Positions 36,613-45,139 of a DNA stretch of 64,000 nt are shown piece by piece. The DNA is taken from positions 62,001 to 126,000 of the forward strand of contig WGLR01000006.1 in NCBI GenBank assembly GCA_016125475.1, written 5' to 3'. Below the pieces are notes generated by a model. That model was not told where the DNA came from. It worked only from the letters and a program-made list of their open reading frames with translations, and ran no database searches. A program made the position numbers and the translations under genes. The DNA comes from Betaproteobacteria bacterium (GTDB lineage: Bacteria > Pseudomonadota > Gammaproteobacteria > Burkholderiales > Ga0077523). Numbering within the stretch: the first letter of the stretch is position 1; each line of letters opens with the position of its first letter.

Positions 36613-36846
36613 GTGCGAGGGCCCGATCTCGTGATACCCGATCCGACCAGTCTGATTCTCGAAGCCTGTGGCTCCGTGGAGGAGCGGTGGCAGATCCTGC
36701 GGGACGTCCTTGGCAGGCTGTCGGGCGGTGCGTCCGTCCCGTCCGCGTCCGATCGCGGTACCGCGGCAGACACGACCCGGACGCCCGGCGGCGGGACCGC
36801 AGCGAGCAACGCGGGTCCGTCGTATCGATCCGACGTCGTCCACTGA
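36613..36846 (+). CDS. Small hypothetical protein
   Basis: This frame encodes at most 77 residues from GTG 36613, or 71 from GTG 36631. Third codon positions are mostly G or C as in real genes here, and the first half reads as a folded helix (PTSLILEACGSVEERWQILRD), while the rest is Gly/Thr/Ser-rich. No ribosome site is convincing. It sits in the 403-base stretch between the VWA gene and the GGDEF-like gene, where nothing else is evident. Function unknown. Confidence 0.4.
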   Translation: MRGPDLVIPDPTSLILEACGSVEERWQILRDVLGRLSGGASVPSASDRGTAADTTRTPGGGTAASNAGPSYRSDVVH

Positions 36847-36943
36847 CGGGGAGCGGCCCTTGCCCATCGATCGAGCCTTCGCGCGGGACACGCGCACAGC
36901 GACTCACGTGGAAACCCATGACTTCGCGCCCGCGACAAGAATA

Positions 36944-37444
36944 ATGACGGAATCTCCGACCGACTCGATCACGGGCCTGTACACGCGGGCCTTCTTCCTC
37001 GAACTGGCCGAGGCTCGTTTTGCCGAAGCCAGACGTCACGGATACACGAGCAGCCTTCTGATCGCCCAGGTCGACGGTTACGAACAGCTTTCACCGCTCC
37101 GCGCCGAGCACAGCGCGCTGGTGATGACCGAACTGCTCCGTGCGTGTCTGCGTCGCGAGGACATGCTGGGACGAATCTCGGCCAGCCAGTTCGCGATCCT
37201 GATGTTGCATTGCGATGCGGAAAATGCCTGCGCGAAGGCCGAGGCGCTGCGTTCGGCATTGAGCGGCATCGACCCTGCGAGCAACGGTGGCAGCGTGAGC
37301 TTCGGCGTCGCGTCGGTCGCCGGTCGCGCCGGCGTCTCGGTGGAGAACGTCCTGACGAGGACATCCGAAGCCACCGCACGCGCAAGCCTGGACGGCGGCA
37401 ACCGCATCTGTCTCGCCGATCCGGTGGGCGCCGCCTCGCTCTGA
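36944..37444 (+). CDS. Stand-alone degenerate GGDEF-domain protein
   Basis: This 166-residue protein is almost entirely one GGDEF fold: DSITGLYTRAFFLE at the start, the SSLLIAQVDGYEQL strand, and the segment LGRISASQFAILM where the active motif should be. GGDEF is replaced by SASQF, so cyclase activity is not expected. It could bind GTP or c-di-GMP or act as a dominant regulator. ATG 36944 lacks a clear ribosome site; TTG 36860 with GGGGAG ahead is an in-frame alternative that would add 28 residues. It ends 69 bases before the convergent mscL gene. The hairpin GGTCCG-AAGC-CGGACC at 37451-37466 lies between them. Confidence 0.8.
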   Translation: MTESPTDSITGLYTRAFFLELAEARFAEARRHGYTSSLLIAQVDGYEQLSPLRAEHSALVMTELLRACLRREDMLGRISASQFAILMLHCDAENACAKAEALRSALSGIDPASNGGSVSFGVASVAGRAGVSVENVLTRTSEATARASLDGGNRICLADPVGAASL

Positions 37445-37513
37445 GTCGTCGGTCCGAAGCCGGACCGCGCGCCGGTCGGGCACGCGGAGGTCCGGCTGCT
37501 GCCGACCGGTGGT

Positions 37514-37948
37514 CTATTTCCTGAGGCTGTCGCGGATCTCGCGCAGCAGCACGATGTCCTCGGGCGTGGCGGGGGCGGCGGGCGGCGGCGCGGGAGGCTC
37601 GGCGCGACGTCGCATGGCGTTCACCTGACGGACCATCAGGAAGATCACGAAGGCGAGGATGGCGAAGTTGATCGCGATCGTGATGAAGTTGCCATAGGCA
37701 AGCACCGGCACCCCGGCCGCGCGCATGGCATCGAGCGTCTCGGCGGTCCCGGCCGGGGCCTCGGCGAGCTTGACGTACATGTTCGAGAAATCGACGTTGC
37801 CGACCACTGCGCCCACCACCGGCATGATCAGGTCCGCCACCGCGGAACTCACGATCTTGCCGAACGCACCGCCGATGATCACGCCGACCGCGAGGTCCAT
37901 GACGTTGCCCTTCAGCGCGAACTCCTTGAACTCTGACGCGAAACTCAT
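37514..37948 (-). CDS. mscL: Large-conductance mechanosensitive channel MscL
   Basis: This 144-residue channel opens when membrane tension rises, releasing solutes on osmotic downshock. It shows the family start [29 protein letters not shown], containing TM1, then the second helix around [18 protein letters not shown] and a charged C-terminal helix. AAGGAG lies six bases before ATG 37948, so the longer upstream frame is not used. The C-terminal region is proline-rich ([15 protein letters not shown]), a common variation. Confidence 0.97.
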   Translation of the reverse strand: MSFASEFKEFALKGNVMDLAVGVIIGGAFGKIVSSAVADLIMPVVGAVVGNVDFSNMYVKLAEAPAGTAETLDAMRAAGVPVLAYGNFITIAINFAILAFVIFLMVRQVNAMRRRAEPPAPPPAAPATPEDIVLLREIRDSLRK

Positions 37949-38168
37949 GATTTTCTCCTTGTCGTTGGTCACGGCCCGGGCCGGGGCCGCAGGGTTCCTC
38001 CCGGCGGGCACGGAGCCGCCGAAACACGGTGCCTGGATGGCGCGAGAACGGGTGGCCGGGTACCTCGTGAGCGTGACACCGGACACCCGACGGGCCGGAG
38101 TTTACGTCAAGCGAGACGCGATCCCGTCCGCAATGTGGTGACAGGTGTCGCGGGACGGGCGCTGCCGC

Positions 38169-38687
38169 CTATCCGGCGGGTGGCCGACGGGACTCGAGGA
38201 AGGTCGTGCGCCAGTAGGGCGCATCGAGGCTGTCGATGCGGACGCCCCCCCGGCTGAACGCGGCATGCACGAAACGGTTCGCACCGATGTAGAGGCCCAC
38301 GTGGAGCCCGGCGGAGTGGGGGCCGCGGCGGAAGAACAGCAGGTCACCCTGGCGCAGCCGGTCCGTCGCGGTGAGCAGCCGGGTGGTCGAGCGCTGGTGT
38401 CGGGTGTCTCGAGGCAGGTCGATGCCGACCATTCCGTAGGCATGCCGCACCAGACCGCTGCAGTCGAAACCGGAGGGCAGGGTTCCGCCGAACCGGTAGC
38501 GCGTGCCGACGAATTCGAGGGCGGCGCGTGCTGCGCGCGCCCCGGGGCTCACCGGTGCCGGCGCGACGACTTCGGTGCCGCGGGATGTCCGGGTGACGTC
38601 GTCCTCGAGCGGAGGCCTCGCGAGCGTGCAGCCTCCCATCAGCAATGCCAGGGCCGCCAGCACGCCTGCGGAATTGGCGGCCGTCAC
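38169..38687 (-). CDS. NlpC/P60-family lipoprotein (cell-wall endopeptidase)
   Basis: This 172-residue protein has a lipobox LMGGC at residues 16-20 and a NlpC/P60 catalytic domain: Cys76 in DCSGLV, His129 in GLHVGLY and His141 in HAAF, with the RYRFGGTLPSGFD entry typical of the family. It probably hydrolyses peptide stems of peptidoglycan from the outer- or inner-membrane face of the periplasm. It starts with GTG 38687, which overlaps the TGA of the upstream M20 gene (GTGA), so the two are coupled. No other domain is present. Confidence 0.9.
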   Translation of the reverse strand: MTAANSAGVLAALALLMGGCTLARPPLEDDVTRTSRGTEVVAPAPVSPGARAARAALEFVGTRYRFGGTLPSGFDCSGLVRHAYGMVGIDLPRDTRHQRSTTRLLTATDRLRQGDLLFFRRGPHSAGLHVGLYIGANRFVHAAFSRGGVRIDSLDAPYWRTTFLESRRPPAG

Positions 38688-39997
38688 GGACCGCTCCGCT
38701 TCTCGACACCGCACCAGCGGGCCACGAACAGGGCAAGGACCTGCGTGACGCGGCGCACGCTCTCGAGACTCACGGACTCGTCGATGCCGTGGATGTGCGT
38801 CGATTCCGGACCGTAGCAGGTTGCGGGCGTGTCGCCGTACAGGTTGAAGACGCGAACGTCGGTGGTCGCCGTGCTCGCGAGCCAGTTCGGCTCCGCGCCC
38901 ATCACGTGCTCGTGCGCGCGGACGAGGGCTTCCAGGGCGGGCTGGGCCCGGTCCACGACGACGCCCTCCGACTGCAGGCCTGCGTAGCGCACGCGGAACT
39001 GAACCCCCTGCAGCTTCGGATCGGATTCCGCCGCATGCCGGAGCCGTGCCTCGACGGCGGCACGGGCGTCGGCGACGCGCATGCCCGGATAGAAGCCGCA
39101 GCGGATGTCCATCACGCACCGCGTCGGCACGGACGACGGCCACTCCCCGCCCTCGATGCGTCCGAGGTTGAAGTTGATCGGTCGCTCGACGTCCGCGTAC
39201 GCGGGGTGCCTGGATTTCGGGGCGTTCCATTCGTCGCGGAGCGTCTCGAGGCCACGGTAGAGCGCGAACGCCGCCTCGATCGCATTGATGCCGCGGCTCA
39301 CGTCCAGTACGTGCGCGGGTCTCCCGAGCACTTCCACGGACAGCCACAGCACGCCCACCTGGGCAGCGAGAATGGACTGGTCGAAGGGTTCCGGGATGAT
39401 CGCCGCATCGGCGCGGTACCCCCGGTGCAGACAGGCGAGGGCGCCATTGCCCGTGCACTCTTCCTCGACGACGGACTGCATCCAGAGTGGCGCTGCCGGT
39501 TCGAGACCGAGGCGGCGCAGAGCGAGAAAGGCCGTGACGTAGGCGGCGATGCCCGCCTTCATGTCCCCGGATCCGCGGCCGTACATGCGCCCGTCCCGGA
39601 CGACCGGTTCGAAGGGGGGCGTGGTCCAGAGTTCGGCCGCCCCCACCGGCACCACGTCGATGTGACCGTTCAATATGAGCGACCGGCCCAGCTGGCGCCG
39701 CGGGCGGAACTCCGCCACGACGTTGTCGTGCCGGTGGAAGCGACCCACGGGGGGCGCAAAACCCGGCACGTGGGCGAGGTCCTCGTCGCGGACTTCGAAC
39801 CGGTCGACCGCGAGCCCCAGGCCGTGGAAGAGTCCTTCCATGTAATCCTGGGCGGAGGCTTCCTCGCCCAGCACGCTCGGAAAACGGACGAGCGCCGCCA
39901 GCGTGCGATGCAGCTCCGGCTGCAGGTCGTCACAGGCGGCGAGCAGTTCGCGTTCGAGAGCCGCATCGAGTGCGGCGGGAACAGAGGGCGTGCCCAT
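38684..39997 (-). CDS. M20-family metallopeptidase (ArgE/DapE-like deacylase)
   Basis: This 437-residue zinc enzyme shows the M20 active-site series: LNGHIDVVPVG with the first His and Asp, GRGSGDMKAG with the bridging Asp, VVEEECTGNG with the catalytic Glu pair, and a C-terminal STHIHGIDE-type His. Related enzymes remove acyl groups from amino acids or N-acyl-diaminopimelate; the exact substrate is unclear. ATG 39997 is chosen because GAGAAGGG precedes it, while ATG 40018 has none. The gene is followed by an overlapping NlpC/P60 gene. Confidence 0.88.
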   Translation of the reverse strand: MGTPSVPAALDAALERELLAACDDLQPELHRTLAALVRFPSVLGEEASAQDYMEGLFHGLGLAVDRFEVRDEDLAHVPGFAPPVGRFHRHDNVVAEFRPRRQLGRSLILNGHIDVVPVGAAELWTTPPFEPVVRDGRMYGRGSGDMKAGIAAYVTAFLALRRLGLEPAAPLWMQSVVEEECTGNGALACLHRGYRADAAIIPEPFDQSILAAQVGVLWLSVEVLGRPAHVLDVSRGINAIEAAFALYRGLETLRDEWNAPKSRHPAYADVERPINFNLGRIEGGEWPSSVPTRCVMDIRCGFYPGMRVADARAAVEARLRHAAESDPKLQGVQFRVRYAGLQSEGVVVDRAQPALEALVRAHEHVMGAEPNWLASTATTDVRVFNLYGDTPATCYGPESTHIHGIDESVSLESVRRVTQVLALFVARWCGVEKRSGP

Positions 39998-40082
39998 CGG
40001 AAACCCTTCTCGTGTCATGGGGCGGGACTATCCGGCCCCGTCGGGGCCAAGTCAAGGGTCGCGCCGGGCGCGCGGTCGGCCG

Positions 40083-41060
40083 TCAGTCCAGAAAGCCCCT
40101 GCCGAAGAAGGCCTCGAGCTGCAGCGTGAGGCTGGGTACGGGACGGAAGCCGCGGTCCCTGGGGTAGATCAGCTGCGGACGGACTTCGCCGACGAGCCAG
40201 TCGCGATAGAGCTTCTGGCGGACCCGCAGCGTGAGCAGGTACGCCGTCGTGACCGTGTCCGGGCGGGTCACGCCCGTGATGCCCGCTTCGGCGCTGTAGA
40301 GCGTGCGGTCGGTGTGGGTCCACAGCAGGGTCGCGGTCTGGCTCAGATCGAACCCGAGGAGCGTCTGCCGCCACGTGGCGTCGGTCACGGCCGTGAACGC
40401 GACGGATGGCGAGAGGGGCCGCTGAAACGAGAACTGCGTCGTCGCCTGGAAGCGGGAGGAGTTCGCATACAGCAGCGTCTCGGAGAACAGCAGGTTCCAG
40501 TTGCCGATCGCGGTCGACCGGTCCGCGCGAACCCGGCCGAAGGCGTCCACGGGGATGCGCAGCCGGGCGCCGACGTCCGCGTCCACGCGAAGGTGCAGCG
40601 CGTCGAGCAGCATCACGCGCAGGGCTGCGAACGGGGTGTCGTCGACCGTGGCGGGTCGGGAGGCATTGTCTGCATCGCGCTGCGCATCGGAGCGAGTCAG
40701 CGTCGTGAGCCCGCGATCGACGAGGAGTTGCAGTCGTTCCTGCGTGTGCGGGAGCCGGAGCTTGATGCGTGTGATCGGGCGGTCGACGCTGGCGGCGTCA
40801 CGTGGCCGGTACGCGGTGTGAGCGAACCCCAGGGTGAGATAGCTTCCGGTCGGTGCGTCGTAGTTGCGACTTCCCGAGAGCAGACTGTCGGTGCCCAGCG
40901 CGACGTTCTCGAACAGGGTGGACAGCCTGTCGTGTGGCCAGTCGAGGAAGGTCTCGTGCGGGGAGGCGGCGGCGGGGACGGTGGTGTCCGTGCCCGCGGC
41001 GCGTGCGTCCGGCGCGGCGAACGTGACGAGGGCGAGCAGCGCGGAGATTGCGGCACGCAA
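40083..41060 (-). CDS. Probable outer-membrane beta-barrel protein
   Basis: About 325 residues. A signal peptide (ISALLALVTFAAPDARAA) is followed by alternating short strands rich in Thr, Tyr, Arg and Leu, such as YLTLGFAHTAYR and YLLTLRVRQKLY, ending FFGRGFLD. This pattern fits a beta-barrel outer-membrane protein. No family is recognised. The start is uncertain: TTG 41060 falls just after the terminator of the upstream ompA-like gene, whereas GTG 41105 would make the hairpin part of the signal-peptide coding region. Neither has a good ribosome site. Confidence 0.7.
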   Translation of the reverse strand: MRAAISALLALVTFAAPDARAAGTDTTVPAAASPHETFLDWPHDRLSTLFENVALGTDSLLSGSRNYDAPTGSYLTLGFAHTAYRPRDAASVDRPITRIKLRLPHTQERLQLLVDRGLTTLTRSDAQRDADNASRPATVDDTPFAALRVMLLDALHLRVDADVGARLRIPVDAFGRVRADRSTAIGNWNLLFSETLLYANSSRFQATTQFSFQRPLSPSVAFTAVTDATWRQTLLGFDLSQTATLLWTHTDRTLYSAEAGITGVTRPDTVTTAYLLTLRVRQKLYRDWLVGEVRPQLIYPRDRGFRPVPSLTLQLEAFFGRGFLD

Positions 41061-41092
41061 AACAGAACGGGCATCGCCGTGAGGCGATGCCC
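41056..41092 (-). terminator. Rho-independent terminator of the OmpA-family gene
   Basis: GGGCATCGCC (41069-41078) and GGCGATGCCC (41083-41092) form a perfect ten-base-pair stem with a GTGA/TCAC loop. Read on the minus strand it is followed by GTTCTGTTTT, a T-rich tail. It lies 26 bases after the OmpA-family stop and overlaps the start region of the next gene, which is unusual. Confidence 0.8.
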
Positions 41093-41117
41093 GTCCGGAC
41101 TGCACCAGGGGAGTCGC

Positions 41118-42305
41118 TCAGTGCTGGTCGATCACCCGCATCTCGACCCGGCGGTTCTTCGCCCGGCCGGCCGCGGTGCCGTTGTCCGCGATCGGCGCCT
41201 CGGAACCCATGCCTTTCGCGGCGAGCTGATCGGCCGAAACGCCCTTCGAGACCAGATAGTTCATGACGACTTCCGCACGACGCTGCGACAGGGCCTTGTT
41301 CAGCGCAGCGGACCCGGTGCTGTCGGTATGACCGGAGATCTCGACGTGCACACCGGTTTCCTTGAGCTGATCCGCGAGACCGTTGAGGCTCGCGAGCGAC
41401 GAACGGCGCAGCGTGGCCGAGCCGCTCTCGAAAGTGACGTCCTTCAGCACAAGTCCGGGCCCTCCGGGCGCGGGCATCGATTCGGCCTTGCCGGATGTCA
41501 TGCTACCGGTCTCCGGCATGGGCTCCGCGGGCATCGACTTGTCTTCCGGCATCGTCGCGCCGGAAGACGCGGCACCCATCTCGCAGCCTGCCGCATCGAC
41601 CTTCGCACCGGGACGGGTGTCCGGACAGCGATCGAGGATGTCGGAGACGCCGTCGCCATCGCTGTCGATCGCGCAGCCGTCGGACCCGACCTTGACGCCG
41701 GCGGGCGTGCCCGAGCAGCGGTCGCGGCTGTCCGGAATGCCGTCGTTGTCGGAGTCCATCTCGCAGCCGTTCGGCATGACCGTCGCACCGGCCAGGGTGT
41801 TCGGGCAGAGATCGTTGATGTCGGGCACGCCGTCGTGGTCCGCATCGGCGGTCGGCACGCACCCGGATTCGTCGACGGTCGCACCCTTGACGGTCGCGGG
41901 ACACTTGTCGCGACTGTCGGGCACGCCGTCGAGATCGGTGTCGTTGTCGACCGGGCACCCGTTCTTGTCCACCTTGACGCCAGAGGGCGTGTCCGCACAG
42001 ACATCCACCTTGTCCGGTACGCCGTCGCCATCCGCATCGGGCAGCGGCTTGGGCTGCTGGTCACAGGCCCACCAGCCGAGCAGTCCGCCCGCTACCGCGC
42101 CGATGGCCATCGCTTCCTTGTTCTCGACGGCACCGACCCCGCCAGCGACGAGCGCACCCGCTGCCGCACACGCGAGCGGGTTCTTGAACACCTTGTCCCC
42201 CGAGAGCACCGATTCGGACTTCGATTCGAAGCCTCCCATGGAGGAACAGCCCGTGGCCAGGGCCGCTACGACGCCCAGAAGGGCGAGGCGGTAGGGAAAT
42301 TTCAC
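41118..42305 (-). CDS. OmpA-family lipoprotein with thrombospondin type 3 repeats
   Basis: About 395 residues. A lipoprotein signal (ALLGVVAALATGC) is followed by a glycine-rich segment and five acidic repeats of the DxDxDGVPDxxDxCP type (residues about 74-245), calcium-binding TSP3 motifs. The C-terminal OmpA domain has ISGHTDSTGSAALNKALSQRRAEVV and KNRRVEMRV, for peptidoglycan binding. It probably links the outer membrane to the cell wall. GTG 42305 is preferred, since AAGGA sits eight bases upstream. ATG 42314 has its purine-rich stretch directly adjacent, too close to work. Confidence 0.9.
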   Translation of the reverse strand: MKFPYRLALLGVVAALATGCSSMGGFESKSESVLSGDKVFKNPLACAAAGALVAGGVGAVENKEAMAIGAVAGGLLGWWACDQQPKPLPDADGDGVPDKVDVCADTPSGVKVDKNGCPVDNDTDLDGVPDSRDKCPATVKGATVDESGCVPTADADHDGVPDINDLCPNTLAGATVMPNGCEMDSDNDGIPDSRDRCSGTPAGVKVGSDGCAIDSDGDGVSDILDRCPDTRPGAKVDAAGCEMGAASSGATMPEDKSMPAEPMPETGSMTSGKAESMPAPGGPGLVLKDVTFESGSATLRRSSLASLNGLADQLKETGVHVEISGHTDSTGSAALNKALSQRRAEVVMNYLVSKGVSADQLAAKGMGSEAPIADNGTAAGRAKNRRVEMRVIDQH

Positions 42306-42367
42306 GTTCAGCATCCTTTTTCGGGGTTATGGCTGGTCACGCGCCCGCGCGGGCGGCAAAAACCACG

Positions 42368-42396
42368 CTATTGTGAGGCTCCGACGAGTTTGTCAC
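42368..42396 (-). promoter_or_regulatory. Candidate sigma70 promoter of the OmpA-family gene
   Basis: On the minus strand GTGACA (42396-42391) and CAATAG (42373-42368) are 17 bases apart, a fair -35/-10 pair. They lie 63-92 bases ahead of the gene start. The surrounding 88-base interval separates this gene from the preceding acyl-CoA ligase gene and also holds a GCCCGCGCGGGC palindrome. Confidence 0.4.
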
Positions 42397-42402
42397 AACC
42401 CG

Positions 42403-44070
42403 TCACGAGGGCTTCCCGGCCCATTCGGCTTCCTGCAGAGCGCGCCACTGCACCTTGCCCGTCCCCGAGCGCGGGAGCGCGTCCACGAAGCTCACCAGTC
42501 GTGGCACCTTGTACGCCGCCATGTGGTCCCGCGCCCAGGCAATCACGTCGTCGGACGTCGGCGGAGGGGATAGGCCGTCCCGCAGCACGACGATAGCCTT
42601 GACCGTCTCGCCGCGACGGGGATCGGGCGCGCCGATCACGCAGGCTTCCTTGATGGCCGGGTGCTTGAACAGGGTGGCCTCGACCTCCGCGGGCCAGACC
42701 TTGTAGCCCGATGCGTTGATCATGCGCTTCAGGCGGTCCGCGATGTAGAAGAAACCGTCCTCGTCGATGCGGCCGAGGTCGCCCGTACGCAGGAATCGCC
42801 GCCCGTCGATCTCGACGAATGCCGCCCGGGTGGCGTCCGGATTGCCCCAGTAGCCGAGCATGATCTGGGGGCCGCGCGAGACGATCTCGCCCACCTCTCC
42901 GGCCCCGAGCACGCGCAGCGTTTCCGGATCGATGACGAGGGACTCGGTGTCGAACGTGGGAATCCCCAGGCACTGCTTGCGCAGGTCGTCGGGCGGATTG
43001 AAGTGCGTCTGGGAGATGCTCTCGGTCATCCCGTAGGCTTCCATGTACTCGATGCCGCAGCGTGCCTGGAGTTCGCGCGCGACGGCCTCCGGCATCGACG
43101 CGCCGCCGCCCGCGATGCAGACGAGCGAGGAGAGGTCCCGGTCGCGCGTGGAGGGGTGCGCGAGCAGATCGACCACCATGGTCGGCACGTTCGCCCAGTG
43201 CGTGCAGCCGTAGCGTTCGATGAGATCGCCCGCGACGGCCGGATCCCAGCGCGGCAGGAACACGATCGTCGCACCCGCGTACAGTGGCGCGTTCATGCTG
43301 TGCTGCATGCCCGTGACGTGAAACATCGGCGCCGTCGCGAGGATCACCGATTCCTGATGCATGCCTTCCCACATCGCGGCGCCCGCGAGCGTGCACATCA
43401 CGGTCCGATGGGTGTGCATGCAGCCCTTGGGCCGGCCCGTCGTGCCCGACGTGTAGAGGATCGCGGCGAGATCGGAACCGCGGGCTTCGTGCGGTCCGGG
43501 ACGGTGATCGGCGGCCAGCGCTTCCGACCACGCGACCGCGCCTCGCGTCGCGACGGGCCGCGCGGGGTCGCGCACGAAGGCGGGCGCCTCGACGGGAGCG
43601 TCGCCGGTCAGGGCATCGGCGTACGCGGCAACGACGACGTGATCCGCGAGCCGCCCGATCAGTGGTTCGATGCGATCGAAGAGCTCCTGTCCCACGATCG
43701 CGACGCGCGCGCCGCTGTCGGCGAGGTTGTGCTCGAGTTCCTCCGTCACGTTCATCGGTGACACCGGCACGACGACGGCGTCGGCACGCAGGATGCCGTA
43801 GTAGGCCGCGATGAACTGGGGCGAGCTCTGCATGAAGAGCAGAACCCGGTCGCCGGCACGGACGCCACAGACGCTACGGAGATGACCCGCGAGGCGCTCG
43901 GTCTGGTCGAGCAGGTCGCGGTAGGTCAGGCGTGCACCGTAGAACACCGTGGCAGCCTTCCCGGGAAAGCGCGCGGCGGACACGGAGAGGTTGAACCAGA
44001 GGGACGTTTCCGGCACCGCGAGGCTTCGCGGGTACTGCTTGGGCCAGCAGGCGTAGTCGTGCGGAGTCAT
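42403..44070 (-). CDS. AMP-dependent acyl-CoA synthetase (ligase 1)
   Basis: This 555-residue acyl-adenylate-forming enzyme activates a carboxylic acid with ATP and CoA. Motifs include ILYTSGTTGRPKGCMHTH (AMP-binding P-loop), YGMTESISQTHFNP (A5) and GDLGRIDEDGFFYIADRLKRMINASG (A7-A8), and the catalytic Lys is in TGKVQWRAL. ATG 44070 lies 230 bases from the divergent regulator gene. Substrate class is unknown; medium or aromatic acids are possible. A second ligase at 46073-47740 has the same length and clearly related sequence. Both flank the gntR and tauD-like genes. Confidence 0.9.
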   Translation of the reverse strand: MTPHDYACWPKQYPRSLAVPETSLWFNLSVSAARFPGKAATVFYGARLTYRDLLDQTERLAGHLRSVCGVRAGDRVLLFMQSSPQFIAAYYGILRADAVVVPVSPMNVTEELEHNLADSGARVAIVGQELFDRIEPLIGRLADHVVVAAYADALTGDAPVEAPAFVRDPARPVATRGAVAWSEALAADHRPGPHEARGSDLAAILYTSGTTGRPKGCMHTHRTVMCTLAGAAMWEGMHQESVILATAPMFHVTGMQHSMNAPLYAGATIVFLPRWDPAVAGDLIERYGCTHWANVPTMVVDLLAHPSTRDRDLSSLVCIAGGGASMPEAVARELQARCGIEYMEAYGMTESISQTHFNPPDDLRKQCLGIPTFDTESLVIDPETLRVLGAGEVGEIVSRGPQIMLGYWGNPDATRAAFVEIDGRRFLRTGDLGRIDEDGFFYIADRLKRMINASGYKVWPAEVEATLFKHPAIKEACVIGAPDPRRGETVKAIVVLRDGLSPPPTSDDVIAWARDHMAAYKVPRLVSFVDALPRSGTGKVQWRALQEAEWAGKPS

Positions 44071-44259
44071 GGCAGGCGGTCGATCGGGTGGCAGGGGCGG
44101 TGCCCCGCACGGTTCCGGGGGAGAGTCGAGGAAGGACACTATTGTGGGGCCAGTTCGGTCGGCCGCACAGTCCCGGATCCGGCCGCCTGCCGGGCTATCC
44201 TGCGGGCTGTAAGGTGCTCGCACCGCGCAGGGAATCACACGGACGGAAAGGAGACGGAC

Positions 44260-44304
44260 ATGAGGGAAACGGGTATGCACGGATACGGGAGGCCGCGCGC
44301 ATGA
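44260..44304 (+). CDS. Possible 14-residue leader peptide of the GntR gene
   Basis: ATG 44260 has a strong AAAGGAGA ribosome site and encodes MRETGMHGYGRPRA. Its TGA at 44302-44304 overlaps the regulator ATG at 44301 (ATGA). Because its ribosome site is better than the regulator's own GGGAGG, it may control regulator translation. The peptide has no run of one amino acid, so classical attenuation is not indicated. Confidence 0.45.
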   Translation: MRETGMHGYGRPRA

Positions 44305-44987
44305 GCACCAATCCGCACCTGTCGGGTCAGGACGAGACGCTGACCGGACAGGCACACCGCAGGCTGGAGGAGATGATCGTGACGGTGGAGCTCGAGCCCG
44401 GCAGCGTGGTGTCGGAAGCGATGTTGAGCAGCCGCCTCGGAATCGGGACGACCCCCGTGCGGGAGGCTCTCCAGCGGCTGGCACGCGAGTACCTGGTGCA
44501 GATCTTTCCCCGGCGCGGGGTCGTCGTCACGGCCATAGACGTCCGACAGCAGCTCCAGGTGCTGGAAGTGAGGCGTGAGCTCGAGCGCCTCATCGTGCGC
44601 GCGGCGACGAAGCGTGCGGGGGCGGCCGAGCGCGCGGCGATCGCCGATCTGGCGGACAGGATGGAGGCGTCCGCGGGACAGCAGGATCCCCGTGCGTTCC
44701 TGCGGCTGGACGCCGAACTGAAGGCGCTCGTCTCGCGTGCGGCCGCGAACGAGGTTGCCGCCGACGCCATCCTGCCGCTGCACGCCGTGTCGCGACGCTT
44801 CTGGTTCTATCACCACGCCGATTCGCCCGCCGGCGCGATCACGAACACGCTGCACGTCGGTCTCGCACGCGCGATCGTTTCCGGCGACGACGTCGCCGCG
44901 GCGGCTGCGTGCGACCGGCTCATCGACGACCTCACACGCTTCGCGAAGGCGACCCTGCCGACCGAGCTGTCCCGCTCCGGGGGGTGA
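44301..44987 (+). CDS. GntR-family transcriptional regulator (FCD/FadR type)
   Basis: This 228-residue regulator has an N-terminal winged helix (LEEMIVTVELEPGSVVSE, then LGIGTTPVREALQRLA) and a C-terminal FCD effector domain with RRELERLIVRAAT and the metal- or ligand-binding HHADSPAGAI segment. The start ATG 44301 overlaps a leader ORF and is preceded by GGGAGG. It is divergent from ligase 1 and faces a promoter-operator region at 45026-45054 ahead of the tauD-like gene. It probably responds to a substrate of this island. Confidence 0.92.
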   Translation: MSTNPHLSGQDETLTGQAHRRLEEMIVTVELEPGSVVSEAMLSSRLGIGTTPVREALQRLAREYLVQIFPRRGVVVTAIDVRQQLQVLEVRRELERLIVRAATKRAGAAERAAIADLADRMEASAGQQDPRAFLRLDAELKALVSRAAANEVAADAILPLHAVSRRFWFYHHADSPAGAITNTLHVGLARAIVSGDDVAAAAACDRLIDDLTRFAKATLPTELSRSGG

Positions 44988-45025
44988 GACACCGGCGGAC
45001 CGGGGGCGGCCGACGGGCGGCCGGG

Positions 45026-45054
45026 TTGCGACTGGAATACTAGTGGAATACCAT
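45026..45054 (+). promoter_or_regulatory. Candidate promoter overlapping tandem TGGAATAC repeats
   Basis: TTGCGA (45026-45031) and TACCAT (45049-45054) have a 17-base spacer, a fair sigma70 match. Two near-identical ten-mers, TGGAATACTA at 45033-45042 and TGGAATACCA at 45044-45053, are spaced 11 bases, one helical turn, and cover the spacer and -10. FadR-type GntR regulators often bind TnGTnnnACnA-like sites, so this is a plausible operator for the preceding gene product. Confidence 0.5.
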
Positions 45055-45139
45055 TCGTGGGTCAGGGCGCTGGCCGCGACGCACGAGCGAAGCTCGCGCG
45101 TTGTTCGCGCCCCTCACAACCCGCTGGAGGCAGGAACTC

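Noticed and set aside
37451-37466. Hairpin between GGDEF-like gene and mscL as terminator
   Set aside because: A six-pair GGTCCG/CGGACC stem exists but there is no T-tract on either strand, so it was left as a remark only.
42368-42402. Possible terminator after ligase 1
   Set aside because: The GCCCGCGCGGGC palindrome lacks a T-run and lies in a region better explained as the OmpA-gene promoter.
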